Shown here piece after piece: positions 9,942-18,797 of a stretch of 64,000 nucleotides of DNA (within the stretch, counting starts at the first letter, position 1; every line of letters starts with the position of its first letter). The DNA comes from Winslowiella arboricola (GTDB lineage Bacteria; Pseudomonadota; Gammaproteobacteria; Enterobacterales; Enterobacteriaceae). The position numbers and the translations under genes were made by a program. Location of the stretch: assembly GCF_025527015.1 (NCBI RefSeq), contig NZ_JAODIM010000038.1:62001-126000 (forward strand). The letters run 5' to 3'. The notes under the pieces were generated by a model. That model saw only the letters and a list, made by a program, of their open reading frames with translations. It was not told where the DNA came from and made no database searches.

Positions 9942-10568
9942 ATGATTGACCTCTATTATGCCGGCACACCTAATGGCCACAAAATCACGCTTTTTCTTGA
10001 AGAGGCAGGCCTGCCTTACCAGCTTCATCGGGTGAACATCGGCAAAGGCGAGCAGTTTACGCCCGAGTTTCTGGCTATCGCCCCGAACAATAAGATACCG
10101 GCGATTGTCGATCATCAGCCAGTGGATGGCGGCGCACCGGTTAACCTGTTTGAATCCGGCGCGATTTTGCTCTATCTCGCCGAAAAGAGCGGCAAGTTCC
10201 TCAGCGCAGAACTGCGCGAGCGCACCGCCACCCTGCAGTGGTTATTCTGGCAGATGGGCGGCTTTGGCCCGATGCTCGGTCAGAATCACCATTTCAACCA
10301 TTTCGCGCCACAACCGGTACCTTACGCGATTGAACGCTTCCAGGTTGAGACACAGCGCCTGTATGGCGTACTGAACAGCCAGCTGGAGAAAAAGCCGTGG
10401 ATCGCCGGTGAACATTACAGCATCGCGGATATGGCCATCTGGCCATGGGTCAACTCCCATGAGCGTCAGCGCATCAATCTGGCGGATTATACGGCGGTTC
10501 GCAACTGGTTCGAGCGTATTCGCATCCGTCCGGCTACGCAGCGCGCACTGGCACTCGCCCATGTTTGA
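9942..10568 (+). CDS. yfcG: GSH-dependent disulfide-bond oxidoreductase YfcG
   Basis: A 208-residue Nu-class GST homologue. The N-terminal TPNGHKITLFLEEA loop carries the active-site Thr/Asn that replace the usual cysteine, and NNKIPAIVDH and ESGAILLYLAEK form the glutathione site. The C-terminal domain contains QNHHFNHFAPQ. E. coli YfcG reduces disulfides using two bound GSH molecules. ATG 9942 has CGGAG five bases upstream; a GTG at 9936 overlaps that Shine-Dalgarno sequence and is rejected. Confidence 0.93.
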   Translation: MIDLYYAGTPNGHKITLFLEEAGLPYQLHRVNIGKGEQFTPEFLAIAPNNKIPAIVDHQPVDGGAPVNLFESGAILLYLAEKSGKFLSAELRERTATLQWLFWQMGGFGPMLGQNHHFNHFAPQPVPYAIERFQVETQRLYGVLNSQLEKKPWIAGEHYSIADMAIWPWVNSHERQRINLADYTAVRNWFERIRIRPATQRALALAHV

Positions 10569-10576
10569 GAATCATC

Positions 10577-10592
10577 TCTGACGAATATCACA
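10577..10592. promoter_or_regulatory. Candidate CRP site upstream of yfcH
   Basis: TCTGA-CGAATA-TCACA matches the CRP consensus TGTGA-N6-TCACA in 8 of 10 positions and lies 65 bp upstream of yfcH. A near-identical core (TGACGAATATCACA) occurs at 52029-52042 before fadL. Suggestive only. Confidence 0.3.
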
Positions 10593-10656
10593 CTCTTCTG
10601 GCGGTTCTCTTCTATGCTGAAAACATGCTGTCAAACAACGCATAAGGATATTCAGC

Positions 10657-11550
10657 ATGCATATTTTACTTACTGGCGGTACCGGATTAATCGGCAGTCA
10701 TCTGATACCGCGTCTGTTGCAGTCTGGCCATCAGGTCAGCGTGGTAACCCGCGATGTGGCCGCTGCGCGGGCGAAGCTCGATCCGGCGGTGACGCTGTGG
10801 TCGGGTCTGGCGCAGCAGCAGGATCTTAATGGCATCGATGCGGTTATTAATCTGGCAGGCGAGCCGATCGCCGATAAGCGCTGGAGTGAACCACAGAAGC
10901 GGTTGATGTGTGAGAGCCGCTGGCAGATCACCGAGCGGCTGGCGGCGCTGATTAAGGCCAGCAGTCAGCCGCCGTCAGTGCTGATCTCCGGTTCCGCCAC
11001 CGGGTTTTATGGCGATACCGGCGAACTGGTGCTGACGGAGGACGATCCGGGGCATGATGAGTTTACCCATCAGCTCTGCGCGCGCTGGGAAGAGCTGGCA
11101 TTAAGCGCAGAGAGTGAACGCACCCGCGTCTGCCTGCTGCGCACCGGCGTGGTGCTGGCAAAGCATGGCGGCGCGCTGGCGAAAATGAAGCTGCCGTTTA
11201 AGCTCGGCATTGGCGGCCCGCTCGGCAGCGGCAAGCAGTATATGCCGTGGATCCATCTCGACGATATGCTCAACGCCATTCTCTGGTTACTGGATAATCC
11301 GCAACTGCGCGGCCCGTTCAATATGGTTTCGCCGTATGCGGTGCGCAACGAACAATTTGCCGCCACCCTCGGCCATGTGATGCACCGCCCGGCCTTTATG
11401 CGCACGCCGGCCAGCGCAATTAAACTGATGATGGGTGAATCTGCGGTGCTGGTATTGGGTGGTCAGCATGTGCTGCCGAAGCGGCTGGAGGAGTCGGGAT
11501 TTGGTTTTCGCTGGTTTGAGCTGGATCGGGCATTAGCCGATGTGATTTAG
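10657..11550 (+). CDS. yfcH: SDR39U1-type epimerase family protein YfcH
   Basis: A 297-residue short-chain dehydrogenase/reductase-like protein. A Rossmann NAD(P)-binding motif [10 protein letters not shown] opens the sequence, [13 protein letters not shown] lies near residue 110, and a C-terminal DUF1731 segment (about 245-295) contains [13 protein letters not shown]. The family is TIGR01777-like; the reaction is unknown. folX, which precedes yfcH in E. coli, is absent: only 88 bp separate yfcG from yfcH. It converges on hisP. Confidence 0.9.
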   Translation: MHILLTGGTGLIGSHLIPRLLQSGHQVSVVTRDVAAARAKLDPAVTLWSGLAQQQDLNGIDAVINLAGEPIADKRWSEPQKRLMCESRWQITERLAALIKASSQPPSVLISGSATGFYGDTGELVLTEDDPGHDEFTHQLCARWEELALSAESERTRVCLLRTGVVLAKHGGALAKMKLPFKLGIGGPLGSGKQYMPWIHLDDMLNAILWLLDNPQLRGPFNMVSPYAVRNEQFAATLGHVMHRPAFMRTPASAIKLMMGESAVLVLGGQHVLPKRLEESGFGFRWFELDRALADVI

Positions 11551-11567
11551 GGCAGGCATATACTGCT

Positions 11568-11608
11568 CCCTCCCCCTCACCCCCTCCCATTTGATGAGAG
11601 GGGGATCA
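11568..11608. repeat. CCCTC-type hairpin repeat between yfcH and hisP
   Basis: A pyrimidine-rich arm (CCCTCCCCCTCACCCCCTC) faces GAGAGGGGGA across the short loop CATTTGAT. The same arrangement recurs at 41930-41970, which marks it as a dispersed intergenic element. It could terminate both convergent genes. Confidence 0.55.
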
Positions 11609-11624
11609 GAATAGTGTCACAGGA

Positions 11625-12398
11625 TTATTTTAGTGCGCCAGATAAGAACTGCTGCAGACGGGGACTCTGCGGATTATTAAACACCTCATCCGGCGGGCCT
11701 TCCTCTTCGATTTTGCCCTGATGCAGGAAAATCACATGGCTGGAAACATGGCGTGCAAACTCCATTTCGTGGGTCACCACCACCATGGTTTTGCCCTCTT
11801 CCGCCAGTTTCTGCATGATGCGCAGCACTTCACCCACCAGCTCCGGATCCAGTGCTGAGGTCGGCTCATCAAACAGCAGCACTTCAGGCTCCATCGCCAG
11901 CGCACGCGCAATCGAGACACGCTGCTGCTGTCCACCTGAAAGGTGCGCCGGATATTTGCCACGCGCGCGCTCGTCAATGCCGACCTTATCGAGATAGCGA
12001 ATAGCACGATCCAGCGCTTCCTGCTTGCTCAGTCCCAGCACCTGGATCGGCGCTTCCATCACATTCTCCAGCACCGTCATATGGCTCCAGAGATTGAAGT
12101 GCTGAAACACCATCGTCAGACGGGTACGCAGCATCCGCAGCTGCTCTTTATTGGAGACTTTCAGCTGACCATCGGTGTCGCGCACCAACGTGATCATCTG
12201 ATTGTTCACCGCAATGGTGCCTTCACTCGGCTTTTCGAGGAAGTTAATGCAGCGTAAAAAGGTACTTTTCCCGGATCCTGATGAACCAATAATACTGATG
12301 ACGTCACCGGCCTGCGCCTGCAACGAAACGCCCTTCAGCACCTCATGTTCCCCATAACGTTTATGGAGTTCAGTTACCTGTAATTTATTTTCGGCCAT
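11625..12398 (-). CDS. hisP: Histidine/basic amino acid ABC transporter ATPase HisP
   Basis: A 257-residue cytosolic ATPase of the HisMPQ importer. Walker A is GSSGSGKST (about 39-47), the signature [16 protein letters not shown] lies near 154, Walker [12 protein letters not shown] follows, and the switch histidine is in VVVTHEM. It ends the operon hisJ-hisQ-hisM-hisP and is 12 bp downstream of hisM. Confidence 0.96.
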   Translation of the reverse strand: MAENKLQVTELHKRYGEHEVLKGVSLQAQAGDVISIIGSSGSGKSTFLRCINFLEKPSEGTIAVNNQMITLVRDTDGQLKVSNKEQLRMLRTRLTMVFQHFNLWSHMTVLENVMEAPIQVLGLSKQEALDRAIRYLDKVGIDERARGKYPAHLSGGQQQRVSIARALAMEPEVLLFDEPTSALDPELVGEVLRIMQKLAEEGKTMVVVTHEMEFARHVSSHVIFLHQGKIEEEGPPDEVFNNPQSPRLQQFLSGALK

Positions 12399-12410
12399 AG
12401 TGATACTTAC

Positions 12411-13127
12411 TCAATGGGTCGATGAGGGTTTAACATGCGCCAGCCAGCGCTTTTCCGCCAGGCGGAACAGGCTGATTAACACATAAGAGATAATCAGATA
12501 CAGCACGGCGGCAATACCAAAGGCGGTAAACGGCTGATAGGTCGCCGAGTTGATATCGCGCGCGACTTTCAGCAAGTCCGGCACGGTGGCGGTAAACGCC
12601 AGTGCGGTGGAGTGCAGCATCAGAATCACTTCGTTACTGTAAGCCGGCAGCGCGGTACGCAGCGCGGAAGGCAAAATAATGCAACGATAGAGCTTAAAGG
12701 TTGAGAAACCGTAAGCGCGCGCCGCTTCGATTTCACCGTGCGGCACCGAGCGGATCGCCCCGGCAAAAATCTCCGTGGTATAGGCGCAGGTGTTTAACGT
12801 CAGCGCCAGCAGCGTACAGTTCAGGCCGCTACGGAAAAAAGCGTTGAGCAGCTCGGTGCCCTTCACCACTTCCAGCGTATACATACCGGAATAGAACACC
12901 AGCAACTGCACATACAGCGGGGTGCCGCGGAACACATAGGTAAACAGCCATACCGGAAATTGCACCGCGCGCCTGGACGACACACGGGCAATCGCCAGCA
13001 ATACCGCCAGACAGCCGCCCAGCACCACCGAGATAATCAGCAACCACAGGGTAATGGCGACGCCGGTAAAACGGTAACCGTCGGTCCATAGCAGAGCTTT
13101 CCAGTACTCATTGATAATCTCGATCAT
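12411..13127 (-). CDS. hisM: Histidine/basic amino acid ABC permease HisM
   Basis: A 238-residue inner-membrane permease with about five transmembrane helices and the EAA coupling loop GEIEAARAYGFSTF (about residue 150), which contacts HisP. It pairs with HisQ to form the translocation path for histidine, lysine, arginine and ornithine. Its start overlaps the hisQ stop by 4 bp, indicating translational coupling. Confidence 0.95.
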   Translation of the reverse strand: MIEIINEYWKALLWTDGYRFTGVAITLWLLIISVVLGGCLAVLLAIARVSSRRAVQFPVWLFTYVFRGTPLYVQLLVFYSGMYTLEVVKGTELLNAFFRSGLNCTLLALTLNTCAYTTEIFAGAIRSVPHGEIEAARAYGFSTFKLYRCIILPSALRTALPAYSNEVILMLHSTALAFTATVPDLLKVARDINSATYQPFTAFGIAAVLYLIISYVLISLFRLAEKRWLAHVKPSSTH

Positions 13128-13810
13128 AACTCAGCCCTTCTTACACCCACCGTGTAGCGACGTTCAAGCCACCACAGCACGCCGTTAGACAGCGTGGTAA
13201 ACACCAGATAAATCACCCCGGCGACAATCGCAAAATAAAACGGCTGCCAGGTGCTTTTCCCCGCCAGCTGCGTGGCTTTAACCACATCTTCAAGGCCGAG
13301 TAACGACACCAGCGCCGTTGCTTTCAGGATCACCTGCCAGTTATTACCAATGCCCGGCAGCGCAAAACGCATCATGCCCGGAAACAGAATGCGCCGGAAC
13401 ACTTGTGAGCCGGTGAAGCCAAACGCGGTCGCCGCTTCGATCTGCCCTCTCGGCACCGCCAGGTAAGCGCCACGGAAGGTCTCGGTAAAATAAGCACCAT
13501 AGATAAAGCCAAGGGTAATAATACCGGCCACCATCGGGTCGATATCAAACTGCGACAGACCTAACGCATCGGTGAGTTGGTTGAGGGCGATCTGCAAACC
13601 GTAAAAGATCAGCAGCATCAGTACCAGATCGGGGACACCGCGGATCAGCGTGGTGTAGCCTTCAAAAATCAGTGCAACCAGGCGGTTTTTCGACAGTTTG
13701 GCGCCTGCGCCAATCAGTCCCAGCACCACGGCAATCAGCAACGAACTGAGTGCCAGCTCCAGCGTTACCGCTGCGCCTTTTAATATTACTTCGGAATAGC
13801 CATACAGCAT
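13124..13810 (-). CDS. hisQ: Histidine/basic amino acid ABC permease HisQ
   Basis: A 228-residue inner-membrane permease, MLYGYSEVILKGAAVTLELA at the start, about five transmembrane helices and the EAA loop GQIEAATAFGFTGSQ (about residue 130). It forms a heterodimer with HisM. A long inverted repeat separates it from the upstream hisJ gene, so it is expressed at a distance from the binding-protein message. Confidence 0.95.
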   Translation of the reverse strand: MLYGYSEVILKGAAVTLELALSSLLIAVVLGLIGAGAKLSKNRLVALIFEGYTTLIRGVPDLVLMLLIFYGLQIALNQLTDALGLSQFDIDPMVAGIITLGFIYGAYFTETFRGAYLAVPRGQIEAATAFGFTGSQVFRRILFPGMMRFALPGIGNNWQVILKATALVSLLGLEDVVKATQLAGKSTWQPFYFAIVAGVIYLVFTTLSNGVLWWLERRYTVGVRRAEL

Positions 13811-13853
13811 GGAGTTGATCCTGTCGTATTAAGTCGAAGATACAGGGGGCATA

Positions 13854-13965
13854 CCGATTCAGGCGACGGTGAGACAAGGCGGAAACTCACGAAAAAGCGC
13901 AGTTTGCTACAGCAAATGAGCATTTTGAGTGAGTTTTCAACGCAGTATCACCGAGTCTGGACGGC
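13854..13965. repeat. Long imperfect hairpin between hisJ and hisQ
   Basis: Nested inverted repeats. Outer arms CGGTGA...AAACTCAC (from 13867) pair with GTGAGTTTTC...TCACCG (to 13953). Inner arms AAAAAGCGCAGTTTGCT and AGCAAATGAGCATTTTG pair around AC. Pairing continues weakly to about 13854 and 13965. It covers most of the 177-bp hisJ-hisQ gap. In Salmonella and E. coli the same gap holds a REP sequence that protects the upstream message and lowers downstream expression; a similar role is inferred here. Confidence 0.75.
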
Positions 13966-13987
13966 ATGCCCTGACGACAGGTGTTAC

Positions 13988-14770
13988 TTAGCCACCATAT
14001 ACATCAAAATCAAAATACTTCTTCGCCAGTTTGTCGTAAGTACCATCGGCGCGCATCTCAGCAAAGGCTTTGTCGATTGCTGCTTTCAGTTCGGTGTCAT
14101 CTTTACGCATGCCCATACCGGTGCCGACGCCAAAGATCGCGTTATCTTTCACCGCCGGGCCGGCAAACGCATAGTCTTTACCCACCGGTTGTTTCAGGAA
14201 GCCTTCGCTGGCAGCGACTTCATCCTGGAATGCAGCGTCAATACGACCGGCGGTCAGATCCTGATACACCAGATCCTGGTTAGCGTAAGGGGTGACAGTA
14301 ATCCCTTTTGGACGCCAGTTCTGATTGGCGTAGGTTTCCTGGGTGGTGCCCTGCAACAGGCCGACATTTTTGCCCTTCAGCGACTCGATGGTCGGCTGAA
14401 TTGGCGAACCTTTCGGCGCAATCAGGCGTGAATTAGCGGCATACAACTTCTCAGAGAAGGCGATCTCCTGCAGACGCTTTTCGGTAATCGACAGTGAAGA
14501 GATAATCGCATCAATCTTTTTCGCTTTCAGCGACGGGATCAGCGCGTCAAAGTCACTTTCGACATAAGTACATTTGGTTGCAATGCGTTTGCAAATCTCG
14601 TTGGCCAGATCGATGTCAAAACCAACCAGCTGACCCTGCGCGTTTTTGGATTCAAACGGCGCGTAGGTCGGATCGGTTCCGATACGCAGATTTTTTGGCA
14701 CGGCAGCGAAAACACTGCTTGCGCTGGAGAAGGCCAGCAACAGAGAAAGAGCCAGGACCTGCTTTTTCAT
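13988..14770 (-). CDS. hisJ: Periplasmic histidine/basic amino acid-binding protein HisJ (ArgT-like)
   Basis: A 260-residue class-II substrate-binding protein with a 22-residue Sec signal peptide (cleavage after VFA). The mature N-terminus has [14 protein letters not shown], followed by SSLSITEKR and [13 protein letters not shown], all ligand-pocket segments of the HisJ/ArgT (LAO) family. It ends FDFDVYGG, as in HisJ rather than ArgT. E. coli carries argT and hisJ in tandem; only one copy exists here, so it may serve all basic amino acids. It is preceded by sigma-54 and NtrC-like elements. Confidence 0.93.
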   Translation of the reverse strand: MKKQVLALSLLLAFSSASSVFAAVPKNLRIGTDPTYAPFESKNAQGQLVGFDIDLANEICKRIATKCTYVESDFDALIPSLKAKKIDAIISSLSITEKRLQEIAFSEKLYAANSRLIAPKGSPIQPTIESLKGKNVGLLQGTTQETYANQNWRPKGITVTPYANQDLVYQDLTAGRIDAAFQDEVAASEGFLKQPVGKDYAFAGPAVKDNAIFGVGTGMGMRKDDTELKAAIDKAFAEMRADGTYDKLAKKYFDFDVYGG

Positions 14771-14833
14771 AGATTACCCTCAAGTAAAGTGCTTTTTGTT
14801 ATGGTTTACGTGATGTGTTTGCGCTCTTTGTTT

Positions 14834-14849
14834 TGCAGATTTCATGCCA
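14834..14849 (-). promoter_or_regulatory. Sigma-54 promoter of hisJQMP
   Basis: On the minus strand, TGGCATGAAATCTGCA has GG and GC separated by exactly 10 bp, as required for the -24/-12 elements (consensus TGGCAC-N5-TTGCA). Transcription would begin about 12 bp further, giving a leader of roughly 50 nt before hisJ. NtrC-like dyads lie 120-200 bp upstream. The same control is established for argT in Salmonella and E. coli. Confidence 0.75.
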
Positions 14850-14966
14850 GTTCTGTGGCTTGCCGCGGGACAAAGAGGTTCGACTCAGCGTAACGCCAGA
14901 AAATGGCTCAAACGCTTAGTATGTGGAGGAAAATATAACAGGGTTGTAATCATGAAAAGGGTATTA

Positions 14967-14983
14967 TGTTGCATTTTGGTGCA
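14967..14983. promoter_or_regulatory. Candidate NtrC half-site cluster, promoter-proximal
   Basis: TTGCATTTTGGTGCA contains one perfect GGTGCA half and a degenerate partner, compared with the NtrC consensus TGCACC-N5-GGTGCA. It lies about 120-130 bp upstream of the -24 element, within normal enhancer range. Confidence 0.5.
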
Positions 14984-15017
14984 TGCGATGCACGAAAAGT
15001 GATCCAGTCCAAAATAG

Positions 15018-15034
15018 TGCACTGAAATGATGCA
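15018..15034. promoter_or_regulatory. Candidate strong NtrC enhancer site
   Basis: TGCACT-GAAAT-GATGCA matches the NtrC dyad in 10 of 12 conserved positions with exact 5-bp spacing. Another TGCACC half-site follows at 15040-15045 and runs into the ubiX 3' end. It supports nitrogen control of the hisJ operon. Confidence 0.62.
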
Positions 15035-15046
15035 GGTGTTGCACCA

Positions 15047-15616
15047 CTATGCACCCTGCCATCGCGTAAACAGATCCTGCGGCAGGGAAATATCGAACTG
15101 ATCGAGCACCCGGTTCAGCGTCTGGTCAATAATCTGCTGCACGTTGTCCGGCCGGTGATAAAACGCCGGCACCGGCGGCATAATAATCGCACCCAGCTCT
15201 GCCGCGCTGGTCATCAGGCGTAAATGGCCAAGATGCAGTGGCGTTTCACGTACGCACAACACCAGGCGACGGCGCTCTTTTAGCACCACATCCGCCGCAC
15301 GCGTCAGTAAGCCGTCGGTATAGCTGTGGACGATGCCAGAGAGGGTTTTTATCGAACAGGGCAGGATCATCATGCCATCGGTTTTAAACGAGCCTGAGGA
15401 AATCGTAGCGGCAATATCACGCACATCGTGCACCACATCAGCCAGCGCCTGCACATCACGCACCGAATAGTCGCTTTCCAGCGCCAGCGTCTGCCGCGCC
15501 GCCTGACTCATCACCAGATGGGTTTCCACCTCCGTAACCTGCTGCAGGATCTGCAACATGCGCACGCCATAAATCACTCCGCTGGCGCCGGAAATGCCAA
15601 TAATGAGTCGTTTCAT
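15047..15616 (-). CDS. ubiX: Flavin prenyltransferase UbiX
   Basis: A 189-residue flavoprotein that prenylates FMN to make the cofactor of the UbiD decarboxylase in ubiquinone biosynthesis. The N-terminal IGISGASGVIYGVRML phosphate/FMN-binding loop, the central MMILPCSIKTLSGIVHSYTD and the LCVRETPLHLGHLRLM segment are diagnostic. It lies downstream of purF but behind a strong terminator, so it probably also uses its own promoter in the 15617-15680 gap. Confidence 0.96.
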   Translation of the reverse strand: MKRLIIGISGASGVIYGVRMLQILQQVTEVETHLVMSQAARQTLALESDYSVRDVQALADVVHDVRDIAATISSGSFKTDGMMILPCSIKTLSGIVHSYTDGLLTRAADVVLKERRRLVLCVRETPLHLGHLRLMTSAAELGAIIMPPVPAFYHRPDNVQQIIDQTLNRVLDQFDISLPQDLFTRWQGA

Positions 15617-15681
15617 AGTATTGCCTTGTATTCCAGGAAAGCCATTTTCGGTTCAGTTTAGCTGGCGAGCAAGGTGCAGGC

Positions 15682-15711
15682 CAAAAAAAAGGGCGGCGCG
15701 AGCGCCGCCCC
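15682..15711 (-). terminator. Rho-independent terminator after purF
   Basis: A 9-bp perfect GC stem, GGGCGGCGC with GCGCCGCCC, separated by GA. On the minus strand it is followed by eight T residues. It lies 16 bp beyond the purF stop and ends the cvpA-purF unit. Confidence 0.9.
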
Positions 15712-15726
15712 TGTAACTGTACAAAA

Positions 15727-17244
15727 TTAACCTTCGTTATGCATCTCAAGGTTTTCCACTTCATTCTGACGCGCCATCGCTTTGGCATCGTCATTACGCA
15801 GCGACTGGAGATATTCAAGGTACTGCTGATCAACGTCTTTGGTGACGTAGATACCGTTAAACACTGAACACTCAAACTGCACGATATCCGGGTTCTCTTC
15901 GCTCACCGCGTCAATCAGGTCGCTAAGATCCTGGAAAATCAGCGCATCAGCGCCAATGATCTGGCGAATCTCTTCCACTTCGCGACCATGAGCAATCAGC
16001 TCGGTGGCGCTTGGCATATCGATACCATACACATTCGGGAAGCGAATTTCCGGCGCCGCAGAGGCCAGATAGACTTTCTTCGCGCCAGCTTCACGCGCCA
16101 TCTCAATAATCTGCTCAGAAGTGGTGCCACGGACGATGGAGTCATCCACCAGCAGCACGTTCTTATCGCGGAACTCCGCACGGTTAGCGTTCAGCTTACG
16201 GCGAACCGCGCTGCGACGCTGGAGCTGGCCCGGCATGATAAAGGTACGGCCGACGTAGCGATTCTTCACAAAGCCCTGACGATAAGGCTTATTCAGAATA
16301 CCGGCGATCTCCAGCGCGATATCCGTAGAGGTTTCCGGGATCGGAATCACCACATCGATATCCAGATCTTCCCATTCGCGCGCAATCTTGGCGCCCAGCT
16401 TGGTGCCCATACGAACACGGGCGCTGTAGACGGAGATTTTGTCGATAAAGGAGTCCGGACGCGCAAAATAGACATACTCGAACAGGCACGGATTGCTTTT
16501 CGGGTTTTCCGCGCACTGACGGGTTGAGAGCTGGCCTTTTTCGGTGATATACACCGCTTCGCCTGGCGCAACATCGCGCAGGAACTCAAAGCCCAGCGTA
16601 TCCAGCGCCACGCTTTCTGACGCCACCATATACTCAACGCGTCCATCGTTCATCGCACGCTTACCGATTACCAGCGGGCGGATGCCGTTTGGATCGCGGA
16701 AAGCCACCATGCCGTGACCGATAATCATTAATACCACAGCGTAAGCACCGCGCACCTTCTGATGCACTGCCGCCACCGCTGCAAAAATGTTTTCAGCTTC
16801 CAGCGGGTAGTGCTGGAAGCGATCCAGTTCCTGCGCAAAGATATTCAGCAGAATTTCTGAATCAGATGTGGTGTTGACGTGACGACGACCGCTTTCAAAC
16901 AGCTGCTTACGCAGTTCATGTGCGTTAGTCAGGTTGCCGTTATGTGCAAGGGTAATGCCGTAAGGGGAGTTAACGTAGAAGGGTTGCGCTTCAGAAGCAC
17001 TGGAGCTTCCGGCGGTCGGGTAACGGACGTGGCCGATACCCATATTTCCCTGCAGACGCTGCATATGACGCGCTTCAAATACATCGCTGACCAGACCGTT
17101 GGCTTTACGCAGACGGAAGCAGTTCAGTGCATCGATGGTAACGATGCCTGCCGCATCCTGGCCACGGTGCTGAAGCACCGTTAACGCGTCATAAATCGAC
17201 TGGTTTACCGGCGCGAAACCGGTGATACCGACAATACCGCACAT
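15727..17244 (-). CDS. purF: Amidophosphoribosyltransferase PurF
   Basis: A 505-residue enzyme of the first committed step of purine synthesis (PRPP plus glutamine to phosphoribosylamine). The N-terminal Ntn glutaminase domain starts MCGIVGITG with catalytic Cys2. The C-terminal phosphoribosyltransferase domain has the PRPP loop [17 protein letters not shown] (about residue 363). It lies 36 bp downstream of cvpA and should share its PurR-controlled promoter. Confidence 0.98.
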   Translation of the reverse strand: MCGIVGITGFAPVNQSIYDALTVLQHRGQDAAGIVTIDALNCFRLRKANGLVSDVFEARHMQRLQGNMGIGHVRYPTAGSSSASEAQPFYVNSPYGITLAHNGNLTNAHELRKQLFESGRRHVNTTSDSEILLNIFAQELDRFQHYPLEAENIFAAVAAVHQKVRGAYAVVLMIIGHGMVAFRDPNGIRPLVIGKRAMNDGRVEYMVASESVALDTLGFEFLRDVAPGEAVYITEKGQLSTRQCAENPKSNPCLFEYVYFARPDSFIDKISVYSARVRMGTKLGAKIAREWEDLDIDVVIPIPETSTDIALEIAGILNKPYRQGFVKNRYVGRTFIMPGQLQRRSAVRRKLNANRAEFRDKNVLLVDDSIVRGTTSEQIIEMAREAGAKKVYLASAAPEIRFPNVYGIDMPSATELIAHGREVEEIRQIIGADALIFQDLSDLIDAVSEENPDIVQFECSVFNGIYVTKDVDQQYLEYLQSLRNDDAKAMARQNEVENLEMHNEG

Positions 17245-17280
17245 GTTGTCATATCCTCATAAGCCGCACTCCCGGTGCGA

Positions 17281-17766
17281 TTACCGGGGTAAAAAACTCG
17301 ACGTGCTTTGCAGGTAGTCAAAGAACCACCTGATGATGTAACTGAACTGGGGAACCAGCTGGGACTGTTGCCAGTCCGGGCTTTTTGAGAACCCGGTGAA
17401 CGTATCGAGGAAGAACAGCATAGCAGATACAATCAGTACGCCACGCAGTGCCCCGAAACAGACGCCCAACACCCTGTCGGTACCTGACAGGCCGGTCTTT
17501 TCGACCAGGGAGCCAATCACATAGTTCACTATCGCACCCACAACCAGCGTAGCGATAAAGAGTATGCCAATGGCAATTCCATTGCGAACCAGTTCGTCTT
17601 CAAAACCTGTGAACCAGACGGCAAGAAAGGAGTAGTAATGACTGGCGACAAAGAATGCGCATCCCCAGGTGACGAGAGATAATGCTTCCCGAACAAACCC
17701 GCGGATCAGGCTAACCAGAGCCGAAAAACCGACAACCGCAATAATGACGTAATCTATCCAGACCAT
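17281..17766 (-). CDS. cvpA: Colicin V production protein CvpA
   Basis: A 161-residue inner-membrane protein with four hydrophobic segments, recognised by MVWIDY, FVREALSLVTWGCAFF and KTGLSGTDRVLGVCFGALRG. It is needed for colicin V production and envelope homeostasis in E. coli; the biochemical function is unclear. ATG 17766 is preceded by GGAAGAG; the frame from 17784 adds MSLEEF without support. A PurR operator lies 57 bp upstream. Confidence 0.94.
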   Translation of the reverse strand: MVWIDYVIIAVVGFSALVSLIRGFVREALSLVTWGCAFFVASHYYSFLAVWFTGFEDELVRNGIAIGILFIATLVVGAIVNYVIGSLVEKTGLSGTDRVLGVCFGALRGVLIVSAMLFFLDTFTGFSKSPDWQQSQLVPQFSYIIRWFFDYLQSTSSFLPR

Positions 17767-17822
17767 GAACTCTTCCAGTGACAATGCCCCTGCATCCAGT
17801 TCGGGGCGAATTCTAACAGAAA

Positions 17823-17838
17823 AAGAAAACGTTTGCGT
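17823..17838. promoter_or_regulatory. PurR operator of cvpA-purF
   Basis: AAGAAAACGTTTGCGT agrees with the 16-bp PurR consensus ACGCAAACGTTTNCNT except near the left end. The central AAACGTTTGC is intact. E. coli has the same operator before cvpA-purF, so purine repression of this unit is expected. Confidence 0.8.
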
Positions 17839-17918
17839 AGCGTTTTCCTTTGCCAGGCCAAATAAAAAGGGGCGATGAAAAAAACCTCAATCGCCTCCTC
17901 TGGTTAGCTATTTCGCAG

Positions 17919-18059
17919 TGCAAATTATCTGCACGGGCGGCGAGTACGCCGCCCCTACAACCGGGATATCCGGAACACCGTAGGGGAGCCGTTATCGGCT
18001 CCCGCCCAAATGACGGGCACGATGCAAATCATCTGCGCGGGCGGCGAGAACGCCCCCAC
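17919..18059. repeat. Cluster of three palindromic repeats (BIME-like) between dedD and cvpA
   Basis: Three units of the dispersed palindrome: GGGCGGCG-AGTA-CGCCGCCC at 17935-17958 (minus orientation), GTAGGGGAGCCGTTATCGGC at 17980-18004 (plus), and GGGCGGCGAGAACGCC at 18037-18059 (minus). The two outer units sit in a direct repeat of about 33 bp that begins GCAAAT(T/C)ATCTGC at 17920 and 18023. The array ends 3 bp before the dedD stop codon. Confidence 0.8.
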
Positions 18060-18062
18060 TAG

Positions 18063-18797
18063 TTAGCGCGCGCTATAGGGTTTTACTACCCCGCCAAGTC
18101 CGGAAATACTCTGCAATTCACCGACGGCCGCCTGCATCTTCGTTTTCGAGGCATCCGGGCCGACGTAAATGCGGGTAATCTGGCCCTGCACCGGCGTTGA
18201 TGGCACGGTATAAGCACGATACCCCGACAAACGCAGCTGCGCGACAATCTCATTCACTTTGCTGGCGTTTTTCAGCGCGCCCAGCTGCACCACATACGCC
18301 TGACCGCCCGGCGCCTGCTCCTGCGGCTTCGTTTCCGGTTTTGCTTCCGGTTTCGGTTGCTCAACCGGTTTCGGCTGCGGCTGTGGTTTAGGCTGCTCGA
18401 CCGGCTTCGGCTTCGGCGGCGTTACCGGTTTTGGCTGTGGCTGCGGTTTCGGCTGGGCCTGCGGTTGCGAAGGCTGCATCGGCGGCGGCGAAACCACCGT
18501 CGGCTGGCTGTGACTTTGCGGCATGGTCGCACCGTTGTCCGCCGGTTGCGAAACCTCGTCACTGTCGCCACCTACTGCATCGCCCGCGCCTTCTGGCGGC
18601 TGGGCCGGTAATGACTGACTGACCGGCGGCACCATATCGGTATCCTGCTGATCATCCGGTTTTGGCACCAGCGGGATCGCCGCGAACTCCTCTTTGTAGT
18701 GCTTTTTCTTGCCGTCCAGCAGACCGGGTAACACAATTACGCCCACGGCGACCAGAATTACGGTTCCGACTAAACGGTTCTGAAACTTACTTGCCAC
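18063..18797 (-). CDS. dedD: SPOR-domain cell division protein DedD
   Basis: A 244-residue bitopic inner-membrane protein. A short cytoplasmic N-terminus precedes one transmembrane helix (VGTVILVAVGVIVLPGLLDG). Next comes a long periplasmic linker rich in Pro, Lys and Gln (about residues 100-165, built of PKPQPQPKP-like units), then a C-terminal SPOR domain (YVVQLGALKNASKVNEIV to GVVKPY). SPOR domains bind denuded septal peptidoglycan and recruit DedD to the division site. It is somewhat longer than the E. coli protein because of the repetitive linker. Its start overlaps the folC end by 11 bp. Confidence 0.94.
   Translation of the reverse strand: MASKFQNRLVGTVILVAVGVIVLPGLLDGKKKHYKEEFAAIPLVPKPDDQQDTDMVPPVSQSLPAQPPEGAGDAVGGDSDEVSQPADNGATMPQSHSQPTVVSPPPMQPSQPQAQPKPQPQPKPVTPPKPKPVEQPKPQPQPKPVEQPKPEAKPETKPQEQAPGGQAYVVQLGALKNASKVNEIVAQLRLSGYRAYTVPSTPVQGQITRIYVGPDASKTKMQAAVGELQSISGLGGVVKPYSAR

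Noticed and set aside
15040..15056. Third NtrC-like half-site cluster at the ubiX 3' end
   Set aside because: TGCACC is present but the second half (GCACCC) is in direct, not inverted, orientation, so it does not make a proper dyad.
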